Below, piece by piece: positions 17,196 through 26,737 of a DNA stretch of 64,000 bases; the stretch's first letter is position 1; each line of letters starts with the position of its first letter. The stretch is from AC-32 sp963755635 (GTDB lineage: Bacteria; Actinomycetota; Thermoleophilia; Gaiellales; Gaiellaceae). Under the pieces are notes generated by a model that was given only the letters and a program-made list of their open reading frames with translations, searched no databases and had not been told where the DNA came from. A program made the translations under genes and the position numbers. The stretch covers positions 62,001 to 126,000 of the forward strand of contig CAVWKS010000008.1 in assembly GCA_963755635.1 (NCBI GenBank), in the 5' to 3' direction.

Positions 17196-18613
17196 GTGTG
17201 GTGGCAGAACGCAGTCGTGTACCAGATCTACCCGCGCTCGTTCCAGGATTCAGACGGCGACGGCGTGGGTGACCTTCGCGGGATCGAGCAGCGGCTCGAC
17301 CACCTCACGTACCTCGGCGTCGACGCCTTCTGGCTCTCGCCGATCTACCCCTCGCCGCTCGCCGACTTCGGCTACGACGTCTCCGACTACACGGACGTCG
17401 ACCCCGTCTTCGGCTCGCTCGACGACTTCGACGCGCTCGTCGCGGCGGCGCACGCGCGCGGGCCTGCGCGTCCTGCTCGACCTCGTCCCCTCGCACACCT
17501 CGATCGAGCACCCCTGGTTTCGCGAGCACCCGGACTGGTACATCTGGTCGCCGGTCGACGGGCCGCCGAACAACTGGCGCTCGGTGTTCGGCGGCAGCGC
17601 CTGGGCACGCGACGAGCGGAGCGGCCGCTGGTACCTCCACACCTTCTACCCTGAGCAGCCCGACCTCGACTGGCGCAATCCCGAGGTTGTCGCGGCCATG
17701 CAGGAGGTCATCCGCTTCTGGCTCGACCGCGGTGCCGACGGCTTCCGGGTCGACGCCGTGAACGTGCTCGTCAAGGACGCGGAGCTGCGGGACGACCCGC
17801 CTGCATCCGGCGCCTTCCCGCTGCCGCTGCCACCGGAGGCCGCCGAGCTCGACCACGTGTACTCGGCCGGCCGGCCCGAGGTCGTCGACGCGCTGGCGGC
17901 GCTGCGCGAGGCTGCCGGTGACGCGCTGCTCGTCGGAGAGGTCTATCTCGGGACCTCCGACTACCCGCGCTACCTGGAGAGCCTCGACCTCGTCTTCGCC
18001 TTCGAGCTGCTCTTCTCACCCTGGGAGGAGCGCTCGCTCCGAGCCGCTATCGGGCCGGCAGCGGAGCTCGGCCGCATCGCCTGGGTGCTCTCGAACCACG
18101 ACTTCGAGCGGCTGGCCTCGCGTGTCGGTGAGGAGAACGTGCGCGCTGCGGCGCTGCTGCTGCTCACGCTCCCCGGAGCGGCGTTCGTGTACCAGGGCGA
18201 CGAGATCGGGCTGCCGAACGGCCCCGGTAGCGATCCGCCGCACGACCGCGCCGGGCGCGACCCGCTGCGCCATCCGATGCAGTGGGACGGAAGCACCGGC
18301 GGAGGGTTCAGCACGGGCCGCCCGTGGCTCTCGCCGATCGACCCGGCCCAGCGAAACGTCGAGGCCCAGCGCGGGGATCCCGGCTCACTGCTCGAGCTCT
18401 ACCGGCAGCTGGTCGCCTTCAGGCGCGAGCTCGGCGGCGGCTTCCGCCTGCTCGAGGCCGACCCGGGCGTCGTCGCCTACCAGCGAGGCGCACACACCGT
18501 CGCCATCAACACGACGTCCGAGCGGCGCGACGTGCACCCCCGGCGAGGTGGTGCTCGCGACGCACGAGGGGGACGGCCTCCTTCCGCATGCGGGCGTGAT
18601 CGTGCGAAACTAG
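17196..18613 (+). pseudogene. GH13 alpha-glucosidase, two one-base frameshifts
   Basis: Read through its breaks it is a complete GH13 (alpha-amylase family) glucosidase: AVVYQIYPRSFQDSDGDGVG, DLVPSHTS, DGFRVDAVN (nucleophile Asp), LLVGEVYL (acid Glu) and VLSNHDFERLAS (stabilising Asp). Frame 1 runs to about 17460 (HARG), then an extra G in GGG at 17460-17462 shifts to the frame with LRVLLDLVPSH. A second extra C in the run of five at 18537-18541 shifts to the last frame (GEVVLATHEGDGLLPHAG). All catalytic residues are intact, so sequence error is likely. Probably cytoplasmic; hydrolyses alpha-glucosides taken up by the adjacent ABC system. Confidence 0.85.
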
Positions 18614-18620
18614 GCCTGGT

Positions 18621-19807
<1,187 letters not shown>

Positions 19808-19811
<4 letters not shown>

Positions 19812-20746
19812 CCCTTCACCGCGCCGGCCGTGAGCCCCGCGAGAATGCGCTTCTGCAGGATGAGCGTCGCTGCGATCAGTGGCAGCGTCACGACGATGGT
19901 CGCGGCCATCACCGTCCCCCAGGGGAACTGGAAGGCATTACCACTGGAGCCAGTAAAGGACGTGATCGCGACCGGCACGGTGTAGTGGCTTGGCGACTGG
20001 ATGAACGAGACCGCGTAGAGGTACTCGTTCCAGGCCGCGATGAAAGCGAGCAGCCCCGTCGTGACCAGGCCGGGCGCGATCAGCGGCAGCAGCACCTTCC
20101 AGAAGACCTGCAGCGGCGTCGCACCGTCGACGTAGGCGGCCTCCTCGAGATCGCCCGGGAGCGCCCGCATGAAGCTCGTCAGCACCCAGATCGTGAATGG
20201 CAAGGTGAAGATCAGGTAGCTGAAGACGAGCGCCCACGGCGAGTCGTACAGCTTCGGGAAGTCGATCGGGCCCACGATGTGGAAGCCGCTGAACATCGTG
20301 TAGAGAGCGCCGAGGATCGCGATCTGCGGGAAGATCGTCATCGAGAGCATCAGGTAGAGAACGAATGACTTCCCGCGGAAGTGGAAGCGGCCGAGCGCGT
20401 AGGCCGCGAGCGAGCCGATCGCGAGCGAGAGCAGCGTCACCGACCCGGCGACGATCGTGGAGTTCAGCAGTGCCCTGCGGAAGTAGCTCGCGGTGAGCGC
20501 GTCGTGGAAATGCGCCCACGTCGGGTGGCGCGGCACGTACTGGATCGGCGTGGCGAAGAGCTGCGGATCGGGCGTGATGGCCGAGCGCAGCGCCCAGTAG
20601 AAGGGAAAGAGCGCGTAGACGGCGATCACGACGACCAGGAACCAGAAGGGCATCTTCATCAGCATCCGGCCCAGCCGGCTGCGGCGGAGGCGCACGGAGC
20701 GCGACACAGGACGGACGACAGTCGTGGTCGTCGCGGCCGTGCTCAT
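19808..20746 (-). CDS. sugar ABC transporter permease, MalG-like
   Basis: 312 residues with six membrane helices and the inner-membrane EAA loop near residues 207-235 (EEAAYVDGATPLQVFWKVLLPLIAPGL). The first 40 residues are a basic cytosolic tail. It forms the heterodimeric pore with the MalF-like protein and is powered by the MalK-like ATPase. ATGA coupling with the upstream MalF gene. Confidence 0.92.
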
Positions 20747-21670
20747 CGCTCGCTCACCCGGATGAACGTGACGTAGATGACGACGAACACGGAGATGATC
20801 AGGAAGATCGCGACGTTGACGGCCGCGCCGTAGCCGACGTGCCCGTCCTGGACGATCACTCCCTGGGCGTAAACCGCCATCGACTGTGCCCCGAGACGGT
20901 TCCCGAAGAAGACGGAGAAGACGTCGAAGACGCGCAGCGCGTCAAGCGTGCGGAAGATGAGCGCCACGAGGATCGCCGGCCCGAGGAGCGGCAACGTGAT
21001 CCGCCAGAACTGCTGCAGCTGGTTCGCCCCGTCAACCGAAGCCGCCTCGTAGAGGTCGTTCGGGATCACCTGCATGCCGGCCAGAAGCAGCAGGGCCACG
21101 AACGGCGTGGTCTTCCAGATGTCGACCGCGGCGACCACGGCGAGCGGGTGCTGGACGAGCGAACGATTGATGGTGCGGAATCAGATGCGCGCGCACGAGC
21201 AGGTCGGTGATGACCCCGTAGGTGTCGTCCAGCATCCACAGCCACATCTTCGCGGCGACAACCGTGGGGATCGCCCAGGGCACCAGCATGATCGCGCGCA
21301 TCACGCCGCGGCCTTTGAAACTCGAGTTCACGACGAGCGCGATGATCAGCCCGAGGAGGAACTCGAGCGAGACCGTGATCACCGTGAACTTGAGCGTCAG
21401 GACGACGGTGTCCCGGAAGAACGTGTCGTGGATGAGCGTGTGGTAGTTGTCGAGCCCGACCCACTTCGTCGGCGTGAGCCCCGCGAGGAACTCCTGGTCC
21501 GTGAAGCTCTGGTAGACGGACTTGCCGAGCGGGTAGAGCGCGACGAAAGCGACGACCGCAAGCGCCGGGACGAGCAGGAGCCAGGCGAGACGCGTCTGGC
21601 GGCGCTGGAGCTTGGTGCGGCGACGGCGTCGCCGGCGCCGAACTGGGACTGGTGTGGCGGCCGAGCTCAC
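20743..21670 (-). pseudogene. sugar ABC transporter permease, MalF-like, one frameshift
   Basis: Frame 1 (from 21670) gives a basic N-terminus, the first helices and VNSSFKGRGVMRAIMLVPWAIPTVVAAKMW, and leaves register at about 21170. The rest, VAAVDIWKTTPFVALLLLAGMQ with the EAA loop YEAASVDGANQLQQFWRITLP and last helices, is in the next frame. The summed length is one base too many, so this is a +1 insertion near 21165-21175, not in a homopolymer. All expected segments are otherwise present. Either a sequence error or inactivated importer. Confidence 0.85.
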
Positions 21671-21680
21671 GACTAGAGGT

Positions 21681-21710
21681 GAGGGAGGATGACAGGCGCC
21701 ATCCTCCCTC
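21681..21710 (-). promoter_or_regulatory. stem-loop between binding-protein and permease genes
   Basis: 11-bp perfect inverted repeat (GAGGGAGGATG / CATCCTCCCTC) with an 8-nt loop, in the 60 bp between the solute-binding protein stop and the MalF-like start. Such intercistronic hairpins commonly stabilise the upstream mRNA or cause partial termination so that the binding protein exceeds the permeases. There is no clear T-run on the minus strand. Confidence 0.6.
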
Positions 21711-21730
21711 GTTTCGTCAAGCCGTGTCGG

Positions 21731-23080
21731 CTACTTCAGCAGCTGCTGCAGCCTCGACTGAATCTGAGGCAGCACCTGGCTCGCCGGCGTGCCGGTGAGG
21801 ATCTGGTTGATCCCCTGGTAGACGATCTTCGAGCCCTCGTTGTAGCGCGCGCCCAGGAACTTCGCGGGCCGCGTCACGCGAGGAACGCTCGCGATCGCAG
21901 GCTTGAGGTACGGGTTCGCCTTGACGACCGCCTTGTTCTTCGCGACCGACACGATCGTCGGCACGTTCGAGTTGGTGATCGCGTCGAACTTCTCGACCGC
22001 CGGGCTCGTCATGTAGCGGACGAGCTCGATCGAGGCGCCCTTGTGCTTCGAGAACTTCGAGACAGCGAGCTGCCAGCCGCCGACGGTGCCGACGGAACCG
22101 CCGGACGTGCCGTGCGGCAGCACGGTGACGCCGAACTTGCCCTTTACCTTCGACTTCGGGTCTGCGCCGATACCGTACTGGTACGGCCAGTTGCGGGCGA
22201 ACGCGGCGTTACCGTCGTCGAACGCGTTCTCGGTCTGGTCCTCCTGGTAGGTCGTCACACCCTGCGGCGTGGTCTTGCCGATCTCGGCGCGGAACGCATC
22301 CAGGATCGTCCGAGCCTTCGAGTTGTTGATCGTCACCTTGCCGTTGTCGATGATGTGGCCGCCGCCCGCTGACGCGATCCACTCGAGCGCGTTGCAAGTG
22401 AGGCCCTCGTACGCGTTGCCCTGGAAGACGAAGCCGCTGAAGTTCTGATTGGAGGCCCGCTCGCCGTCCTGGATCTTCTTCGCCATCTTGAAGAGATCGG
22501 CCCAGGTCTTCGGCGGCGCCTTGTATCCGTATTTCTTCAGCAGGTCCGTGCGGTAGTAGAGGATCCCGTAGTCGCCGAACCACGGCATCGCGACCAGCTT
22601 CCCCTTGATCGTGTCGTTGGCGACGATGCTCGACAGGTGCAACTTCGCCTGCTTGCCGAGCGGCTTCTTCAGGTTGACGAGATACGGCGCGAACGCGCCC
22701 GGCCAGACGACGTCGATCATCGCCACGTCGATCGACGACGACTTCGACGAGAACGCCCGGGCGAGTTGCGAGTACGCCTGGTCGGACGCCGAAGGATGCG
22801 GCACGACGGTGACCTTGATGCCAGTGTCGCGCGTGAACCGCTTGGCGAGCCTCGTGTCGCGAACATGACCGTTCCCGACCGAATCGCCGACGAAGGTGAT
22901 CTTCTGTCCCTTGTACTTCTTCCTGATCGCAGCGGCGTTCGGAACCTTGGGTGCCCCGATCGTCGCGGCTTTCTGTGCGTGCTTAGCCGTCTTGCTACTG
23001 GCGGCGGCCACGCTGAGGAAGGCGACGAGCGCGAGGACGCTCACCATTCCCGCGATGACCAGCAGTCTGCGGTGTTTCAC
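21731..23080 (-). CDS. extracellular sugar-binding protein (ABC, family 1)
   Basis: 449 residues with an N-terminal signal-like helix (RRLLVIAGMVSVLALVAFLSVAAAS) but no lipobox Cys, so it may be anchored by this helix or released by signal peptidase I. The mature part has the bilobed pattern of trehalose/maltose-binding proteins: GQKITFVGDSVGNG, SIDVAMIDVVWPGAFAPYL, LVAMPWFGDYGILYYRTDLLKKYGY, GWQLAVSKFSKHKGAS. Start is GTG with AAAGGAAGTGGGAG upstream. Probably alpha-glucosides, inferred from the GH13 partner. Confidence 0.9.
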   Translation of the reverse strand: MKHRRLLVIAGMVSVLALVAFLSVAAASSKTAKHAQKAATIGAPKVPNAAAIRKKYKGQKITFVGDSVGNGHVRDTRLAKRFTRDTGIKVTVVPHPSASDQAYSQLARAFSSKSSSIDVAMIDVVWPGAFAPYLVNLKKPLGKQAKLHLSSIVANDTIKGKLVAMPWFGDYGILYYRTDLLKKYGYKAPPKTWADLFKMAKKIQDGERASNQNFSGFVFQGNAYEGLTCNALEWIASAGGGHIIDNGKVTINNSKARTILDAFRAEIGKTTPQGVTTYQEDQTENAFDDGNAAFARNWPYQYGIGADPKSKVKGKFGVTVLPHGTSGGSVGTVGGWQLAVSKFSKHKGASIELVRYMTSPAVEKFDAITNSNVPTIVSVAKNKAVVKANPYLKPAIASVPRVTRPAKFLGARYNEGSKIVYQGINQILTGTPASQVLPQIQSRLQQLLK

Positions 23081-23122
23081 TCTCCCACTTCCTTTCTCTA
23101 GACCCCCTTAGAACGCTCGACA

Positions 23123-23151
23123 ACGTTGAACGCAGGGCGGAACGGTGTCAA
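23123..23151 (-). promoter_or_regulatory. candidate promoter of the sugar-binding protein gene
   Basis: On the minus strand a perfect -35 TTGACA (23146-23151) is followed after 17 nt by CAACGT, a weak -10. The start codon is about 42 nt further on. A partly palindromic CGTTCAACGTTG stretch overlaps the -10 and could be an operator. Sequence inference only. Confidence 0.45.
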
Positions 23152-23163
23152 GTTGGTGACAGG

Positions 23164-23955
23164 TTACCGGCCGAGTGGTTCGCGGGTCGGCGAGCCGGCG
23201 AGGCGGGCCTTCAGGCGGAGGATCGCCTTCGTGTGCAGCTGCGAGACGCGCGACTCGGTCACGCCGAGCACCTCGCCGATCTCGCGCAGGGTCAGCTCCT
23301 CGTAGTAGTAGAGCGTGACGACGAGCTTCTCGCGCTCGGGCAGGCGCGCGATCGCCTCGCCGAGCGCCTCCTTCAGCTCCGTCTGGGCGAGCTCGGACTG
23401 CGGCTCGGGGCCCTGCGTGTCCTCGATCGTGTCGATCAGGGCGACCTGGTCGCCGCCGCCGCCTGAGGACGAGATCGTCCAGAGCTCGTCGAGCGCGGCA
23501 ATCGAGGAGCGCCCGATCTCGGTGAGGCTGTCGTTCAAATCGTCGGTCGTGATCCCGAGCTTCTCGGAGATCTCCTCGTCGGTCGGGGCGCGGTGCAACT
23601 TGCGCTCGAGCTCAGCGATCGCCCGCTCGATGTCGCGTGCGCGCGAGCGGACCGAGCGCGGCACCCAGTCCATCGCGCGCAGCTCGTCGATGATCGAGCC
23701 TTTGATTCGCGCGATCGCGTAGGTCTCGAACTTGATGTCGCGGTCCGGGTCGAAGCGCTCGATCGCGCCGATCAGCCCGAGCAGCCCGTACGAGACGAGG
23801 TCGTTCTCGTCCACGTGCGCGGGCAGCCCGCTGCCGAGCCGGCCGGCGACGTACTTCACAAGCGGCGCGTAGGTCAGGATCAGGCGGTCCCTCGTCGCCT
23901 GGTCCTTCTTCTGCTTGTACTCGCGCCAGAGAGCCTGGGTCTCGTCCTGCGCCAC
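23164..23955 (-). CDS. RNA polymerase sigma factor, FliA/WhiG family
   Basis: 263 residues with regions 2 (LILTYAPLVKYVAGRLGSGL, DLVSYGLLGLIGAIERFDPDRDIKFETYAIARIKGSIIDELR), 3 (MDWVPRSVRSRARDIERAIAELERKLHRAPTDEEIS) and 4 (LPEREKLVVTLYYYEELTLREIGEVLGVTESRVSQLHTKA). This is the FliA/WhiG/SigD layout. A Gly/Ser linker separates regions 3 and 4. No flagellar genes are in the window, so its regulon is unknown; in actinobacteria relatives control development or surface structures. The ATG gives a clean MAQDETQALW start. Confidence 0.92.
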   Translation of the reverse strand: MAQDETQALWREYKQKKDQATRDRLILTYAPLVKYVAGRLGSGLPAHVDENDLVSYGLLGLIGAIERFDPDRDIKFETYAIARIKGSIIDELRAMDWVPRSVRSRARDIERAIAELERKLHRAPTDEEISEKLGITTDDLNDSLTEIGRSSIAALDELWTISSSGGGGDQVALIDTIEDTQGPEPQSELAQTELKEALGEAIARLPEREKLVVTLYYYEELTLREIGEVLGVTESRVSQLHTKAILRLKARLAGSPTREPLGR

Positions 23956-23971
23956 GGATAGAGGATACGAC

Positions 23972-24169
23972 TTAGGGCCGCGGTCTCCTCAGATTGTGGA
24001 TGGCGAGCGTCAGCAGCCAGAGCGCGATCGCGCCGGCTGCGATCACGAGAACGACGAGTCCCTTGTTCGTGTCGACGGCCTCTGCGGCCGCCGCCGCCAC
24101 GCCTGCGAACGCGATCGCGAGGACGAGGAAGAGCGCGCCGAGAGCCGGGCGAGGCGGAGGGGGAGCCAT
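23972..24169 (-). CDS. small two-helix membrane protein
   Basis: 65 residues: a proline-rich N-terminus, two predicted membrane helices (ALGALFLVLAIAFAGVAAAA; GLVVLVIAAGAIALWLLTLA) and a short basic tail (HNLRRPRP) likely on the cytosolic side. It starts 48 bp from tRNA-Trp and ends 16 bp before the sigma factor, so it may be cotranscribed with it. No function known. Confidence 0.7.
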   Translation of the reverse strand: MAPPPPRPALGALFLVLAIAFAGVAAAAAEAVDTNKGLVVLVIAAGAIALWLLTLAIHNLRRPRP

Positions 24170-24216
24170 CCCGGGACTCTAGAAGGGCCGCGGCTAGAAT
24201 CGGTGAGGCAACTCCT

Positions 24217-24289
24217 AGGGGCGTAGCTCAATTGGCAGAGCACCGGTCTCCAAAACCGGGGGTTGCAGGTTCGAGTCCTGCCGCCCCTG
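24217..24289 (+). tRNA. tRNA-Trp (anticodon CCA)
   Basis: Complete cloverleaf: acceptor AGGGGCG/CGCCCCT, D-arm GCTCAATTGGCAGAGC, anticodon stem CCGGT/ACCGG with loop CTCCAAA giving CCA, T-arm GCAGG/CCTGC with TTCGAGT, discriminator G. CCA not encoded. Its 3' 37 bases recur exactly at 26434-26470, making it the probable target of a site-specific insertion. Confidence 0.95.
24253..24289 (+). repeat. left att-like repeat, inside tRNA-Trp
   Basis: 37-bp segment from the anticodon loop to the discriminator base of tRNA-Trp, identical to 26434-26470. The flanking CACCGGT 5 bp upstream is also conserved in both, with a different 5-bp spacer. A crossover in the anticodon loop is typical of tyrosine-recombinase att sites. 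Confidence 0.8.
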
Positions 24290-24302
24290 TAGGCCGAAAC
24301 AA

Positions 24303-24334
24303 GCCGAAACCCGCTTCGCTAGGCGGGTTTCGGC
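24303..24334 (+). terminator. hairpin after tRNA-Trp
   Basis: Perfect 12-bp stem (GCCGAAACCCGC / GCGGGTTTCGGC) with an 8-nt loop, 14 nt past the tRNA. The trailing CTTGTC is a poor U-run, so termination strength is uncertain, but location and stem length fit a tRNA terminator. Confidence 0.6.
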
Positions 24335-24730
24335 CTTGTCGGAGCCGCTGCCATATTGCCGCTGGCAACCGCTCAAGACCGCTCCAAACTGGTGCCCGCT
24401 GGCGCACAACTGGCGCGCGGCAAGGGGCCGCCACCGCCCCCGAATCTCACGCTCTGGCGCCTGGCCCTCGTGACGTTCACACCCGCCCCTCGCCAGGGCA
24501 ACTCGTTCGCAAGCCGGGCCGCTTCGAAGCGCAGCTCCTCGATCAGTTCGGGGCCTACCCGACCGATCTCGCCGGTGTCCTGACCCGACTTCCCGATGGC
24601 TGGTGGGTCCAGAGGTGACGCCAAAGTCTGAAGAACGTCCAGTTCACGTGCTCCCGCAAGGCCAGCTTGACGAGTAGGCGAGCGCCGGGGCGGGCGGCGA
24701 GCCGAACGTCGCGCTACCGTGCCCGACACC
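24335..24730. other. gene-free left arm of the element
   Basis: 396 bp with no convincing coding frame. Frames that are open here are antisense to the tRNA or Arg/Pro-rich without a start signal. The only noted structure is a cluster of TGGC(A/G)C words at 24396-24421 (CTGGCGCACAACTGGCGCGCGG), which may be recombinase-binding repeats. Confidence 0.4.
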
Positions 24731-24940
24731 ATGGTCTACGAAGTGCTGGTCCACTTGAGCGGTGGCGAACGGTTCACGATCGAGCGAGACGCGCCGCTCG
24801 CTGCCGGCGACATCTTCGAGGAAGACTCCAAGTCGTACCGGGTACTGGCCGTCGAACTCGGTCACGGCCCCTTCGCTGGTGTCATACAAGCCGAGCGGCT
24901 AAGCAGTTCGGGACCAGACGAAGTCGCGCGGGTAGCGTGA
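24731..24940 (+). CDS. small hypothetical protein in the tRNA-Trp element
   Basis: 69 residues from ATG 24731 (a GTG 12 nt upstream is an alternative): VYEVLVHLSGGERFTIERDAPLAAGDIF then SKSYRVLAVELGHGPFAGVIQAERL. The regular beta-strand spacing and non-shadow composition support a real small beta-barrel-like protein. No recognised domain, no clear RBS. It is the left-most gene of the element. Confidence 0.5.
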   Translation: MVYEVLVHLSGGERFTIERDAPLAAGDIFEEDSKSYRVLAVELGHGPFAGVIQAERLSSSGPDEVARVA

Positions 24941-25043
24941 GTTGCCGGGGTCCGGACGGCGAGCCGAACGCACGGGCGTTATCACGACGACGACCGGAAC
25001 CGCCGCACCTTCGCGCTCCTAACCGAGCCCGATCGGACCTTGC

Positions 25044-25247
25044 TCACTCCGTCGCCTGGGGGCTCTCTTCGTCGGCATCCAGAAGCTCGAGGTGACGAGC
25101 GGCGAACTCCCGCTCTTCGCTCAGGCGCTCGGCCAAGCCGGGCTCCACGAGCGCTCCGGACGCGATCCTCCCAAGCACGTCGGCGTACCATGCGAGCAGC
25201 TCGCGCAGTTGCGGCCGAATGTCGGGCTTCGGGAGGTCTGGCGCCAT
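25044..25247 (-). CDS. small hypothetical helical protein
   Basis: 67 residues from ATG 25247: APDLPKPDIRPQLRELLAWYADVLGRIA then a charged helix (GLAERLSEEREFAARHLELLDADEE). Two amphipathic helices are predicted by eye; no known family. An RBS is not obvious. It is 16 bp downstream of the gene at 25264, same strand, so they may form an operon. Confidence 0.45.
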   Translation of the reverse strand: MAPDLPKPDIRPQLRELLAWYADVLGRIASGALVEPGLAERLSEEREFAARHLELLDADEESPQATE

Positions 25248-25263
25248 CGGCAGGAGGCTACGA

Positions 25264-25593
25264 TCAGGCGCGCTCGCCGCCCGCCGGCGGATCCGGCGGG
25301 GCCGAGAGGTCAGCACGAAGCGCGTCCCTGAGAGCGACTAGGCCGCCAACCGCGACAGCTTGCTCCTCACCGACCTCCTCGATCCAGGCGAGCACGACTG
25401 CGAGCAGCGGCTCCTTGTAGGTCACGTCGACGACGATCGGCGCACTCGTCCCCTTGGCCGCGAACTCGTCTTCGAGCAAGTCGAGGCCGCCCGCGAGTAG
25501 GCGTCCGCGCAACTCATGCGAGCTCTCCCAGGGGATCTCGACGATCCGGTGGCTCGTGGCGATCCGAACAGGGTCGATTCGCCGCGTCCCCAT
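25264..25593 (-). CDS. hypothetical protein in the tRNA-Trp element
   Basis: 109 residues from ATG 25593 with AAAGGGA about 11 nt upstream: RIDPVRIATSHRIVEIPWESSHELRGRLLAGG, then IVVDVTYKEPLLAVVLAWIEEVGEEQAVAVGGLVALRDALRADL. The alternating strand/helix pattern looks like a genuine alpha-beta protein. No family recognised. A longer start at 25668 is possible. Confidence 0.5.
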   Translation of the reverse strand: MGTRRIDPVRIATSHRIVEIPWESSHELRGRLLAGGLDLLEDEFAAKGTSAPIVVDVTYKEPLLAVVLAWIEEVGEEQAVAVGGLVALRDALRADLSAPPDPPAGGERA

Positions 25594-25824
25594 CGGGTTC
25601 GAGGTCCCTTTGGGCGTGCCTCGGCTCTCCTCCCGTGCGGCTAGGACTTCTTGCCGAGCCCGAGCCACTTGCGAATCTTCGCCATGAGGCTGGCCACGGG
25701 GACAACTCTACGCCCCTGCGCTCGGAAGGCGCTCAGAGAAGGAGTAGACTCGCAAGACTGGCCCTGCGGCCAGGATTCCGGCTGAAAGCCCGAAGTCCGT
25801 CGATCGAGCCTCCGGGCGCGGGAG

Positions 25825-25973
25825 ATGACACGAGCCAAGGCAAACAGAGTTCGAGTTGCAGGGCCAGCACCTTGTGAGGGCGGCCCTGGGCGAACTGCGG
25901 CCTCACCGACCACGAGCCGGCGGAGGTCGTGTTCTACTGCCCCGCGTGTGCCGAGCGGGAATTCAAGAGCTAG
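25825..25973 (+). pseudogene. small zinc-ribbon-like ORF, frameshifted
   Basis: ATG 25825 opens TRAKANRVRVAGPAPCEG and then the frame changes. In the other register GRPWANCGLTDHEPAEVVFYCPACAEREFKS ends at TAG 25973. The joined product would have the C(x)nC plus CPACAEREF form of small actinobacterial zinc-ribbon proteins. Here one base is missing (or two extra), opposite in sign to the other frameshifts in the window. GGGAG lies directly before the ATG, closer than usual. Confidence 0.45.
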
Positions 25974-26042
25974 GCGTTCTGTCCGCCTCCCGGATGACAC
26001 ACGCCCATCGTCTCTGAACCACCCTCAAGGCAGGAGGAGAAA

Positions 26043-26204
26043 GTGGCCGCGCCAGAACGTCGATACGGGGGACTAACGCTCGGCGGGATCCTGGTCATCG
26101 CCGGGATCATCGTGATCGTCATATGGAGCTTCTGGATCGGACTGATCATCGCTCTGATCGGACTTGTCGGCTTCGGTGGATTCGTGCGCGGGAAGTGGTA
26201 TTAG
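26043..26204 (+). CDS. 53-residue membrane protein
   Basis: A textbook AGGAGGAG lies 3 nt before GTG 26043. The product AAPERRYGGLTLGGILVIAG and on has two hydrophobic helices (LGGILVIAGIIVIVIW; WIGLIIALIGLVGFGGFV) and a basic C-terminus RGKWY. Small membrane protein of unknown role, lying in the right part of the element. The strong RBS and the composition make this one of the most credible small genes here. Confidence 0.65.
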   Translation: MAAPERRYGGLTLGGILVIAGIIVIVIWSFWIGLIIALIGLVGFGGFVRGKWY

Positions 26205-26433
26205 CCCTCTCGCGTCGCCCGCCGCCTAGTGGCTCTTTCGGTCATGGCCCGTAGAGCCTGCGCAGCGTCCGCCTGGCCGAAGCCAAGGAGGGCGGCGAGG
26301 CACGAAGCCGCCAGGCGTTCAGGAGGGACGAGGGCGCGAGAGCCGCAAGCGTGGAGGGAGCGCATCTCGACTGGCGCGCGGCTGGCGCGCGCCCTCCGCT
26401 TTGCAGGGAGATCGCGGCGGCCACCGGTTACGT

Positions 26434-26470
26434 AAACCGGGGGTTGCAGGTTCGAGTCCTGCCGCCCCTG
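26434..26470 (+). repeat. right att-like repeat (displaced tRNA-Trp 3' half)
   Basis: Identical over 37 bp to the 3' part of tRNA-Trp. Upstream, CACCGGT then TACGT replaces CTCCA, so the anticodon loop differs. No matching D-arm or 5' acceptor strand is present, so it is not a functional tRNA. Confidence 0.8.
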
Positions 26471-26669
26471 CTTACCGGCTCGCGCTAACCAGCGCATCGC
26501 TATCGGTGGTGGATCCGAGCCGAGTGGGGCCGCGCCCGCCTTGTCGGTCGCGGCGGCGGAAGCGCTAGAGCCCGCGGTTCACGAGTGCCGCTGGCGAACT
26601 TTCTACGGCCTCCTTCTTCTCGTGGAGCTCCTCCTTCTTGTGCAACAGGCTCAGCTTGTGATGCGACCG

Positions 26670-26714
26670 CGCGCGGCTAGACCTCGCGTCGGCCGATGAT
26701 GAATCGCCCGACCT
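26670..26714 (+). repeat. 45-bp imperfect direct repeat, copy 1
   Basis: Begins CGCGCGGCTAG and ends GACCT. 40 of 45 positions match copy 2 at 28223-28267, including a 17-bp invariant core CCTCGCGTCGGCCGATG. It lies just beyond the 3' end of the secreted-protein operon. Confidence 0.75.
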
Positions 26715-26737
26715 CCGCCCCTTTCGTTCGCCGGCCT

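Larger units (their letters stand above)
24253..26470. mobile_element. small tRNA-Trp-integrated element or remnant
   Basis: About 2.2 kb between the tRNA-Trp gene and a second perfect 37-bp copy of its 3' half. The arrangement is what site-specific integration leaves: a tRNA restored by the element on one side and the displaced 3' end on the other. Inside are only small genes (24731, 25044, 25264, 25825, 26043); no integrase, replication or transfer gene is recognisable. Tandem TGGCGCGCG motifs lie near both ends (24409-24421 and 26369-26386) and could be integrase arm sites. It might be a satellite using an integrase elsewhere, or a decayed remnant. Confidence 0.6.
26205..26737. other. right arm of the element and following spacer; no gene
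   Basis: 533 bp without a supportable gene. It contains TGGCGCGCG-type repeats at 26369-26386, the right att copy at 26434-26470, and the first copy of a 45-bp repeat at 26670-26714. A frame antisense to the att copy is open but contains the tRNA complement and is not credible. Confidence 0.5.

Noticed and set aside
17196..18613. Programmed +1 frameshifting in the GH13 gene
   Set aside because: Two independent sites, both in homopolymers, without slippery or stimulatory signals; sequence error or mutation is simpler.
24228..24434. Minus-strand ORF across tRNA-Trp (contains GLEPATPGFGDR)
   Set aside because: A well-known artefact of translating tRNA complements; no RBS and it overlaps the tRNA.
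25641..25685. 14-codon ORF MAKIRKWLGLGKKS
   Set aside because: Cationic and tempting as a peptide, but too short, with no RBS or conservation evidence.
26420..26470. Second complete tRNA at the right repeat
   Set aside because: Only the 3' half matches; no D-arm or 5' acceptor strand pairs with CGCCCCT, and the anticodon loop is changed.
26201..26497. Minus-strand ORF across the right att copy as an integrase remnant
   Set aside because: No tyrosine-recombinase motifs (R..HxxR..Y) can be found, and part of it is the tRNA complement.
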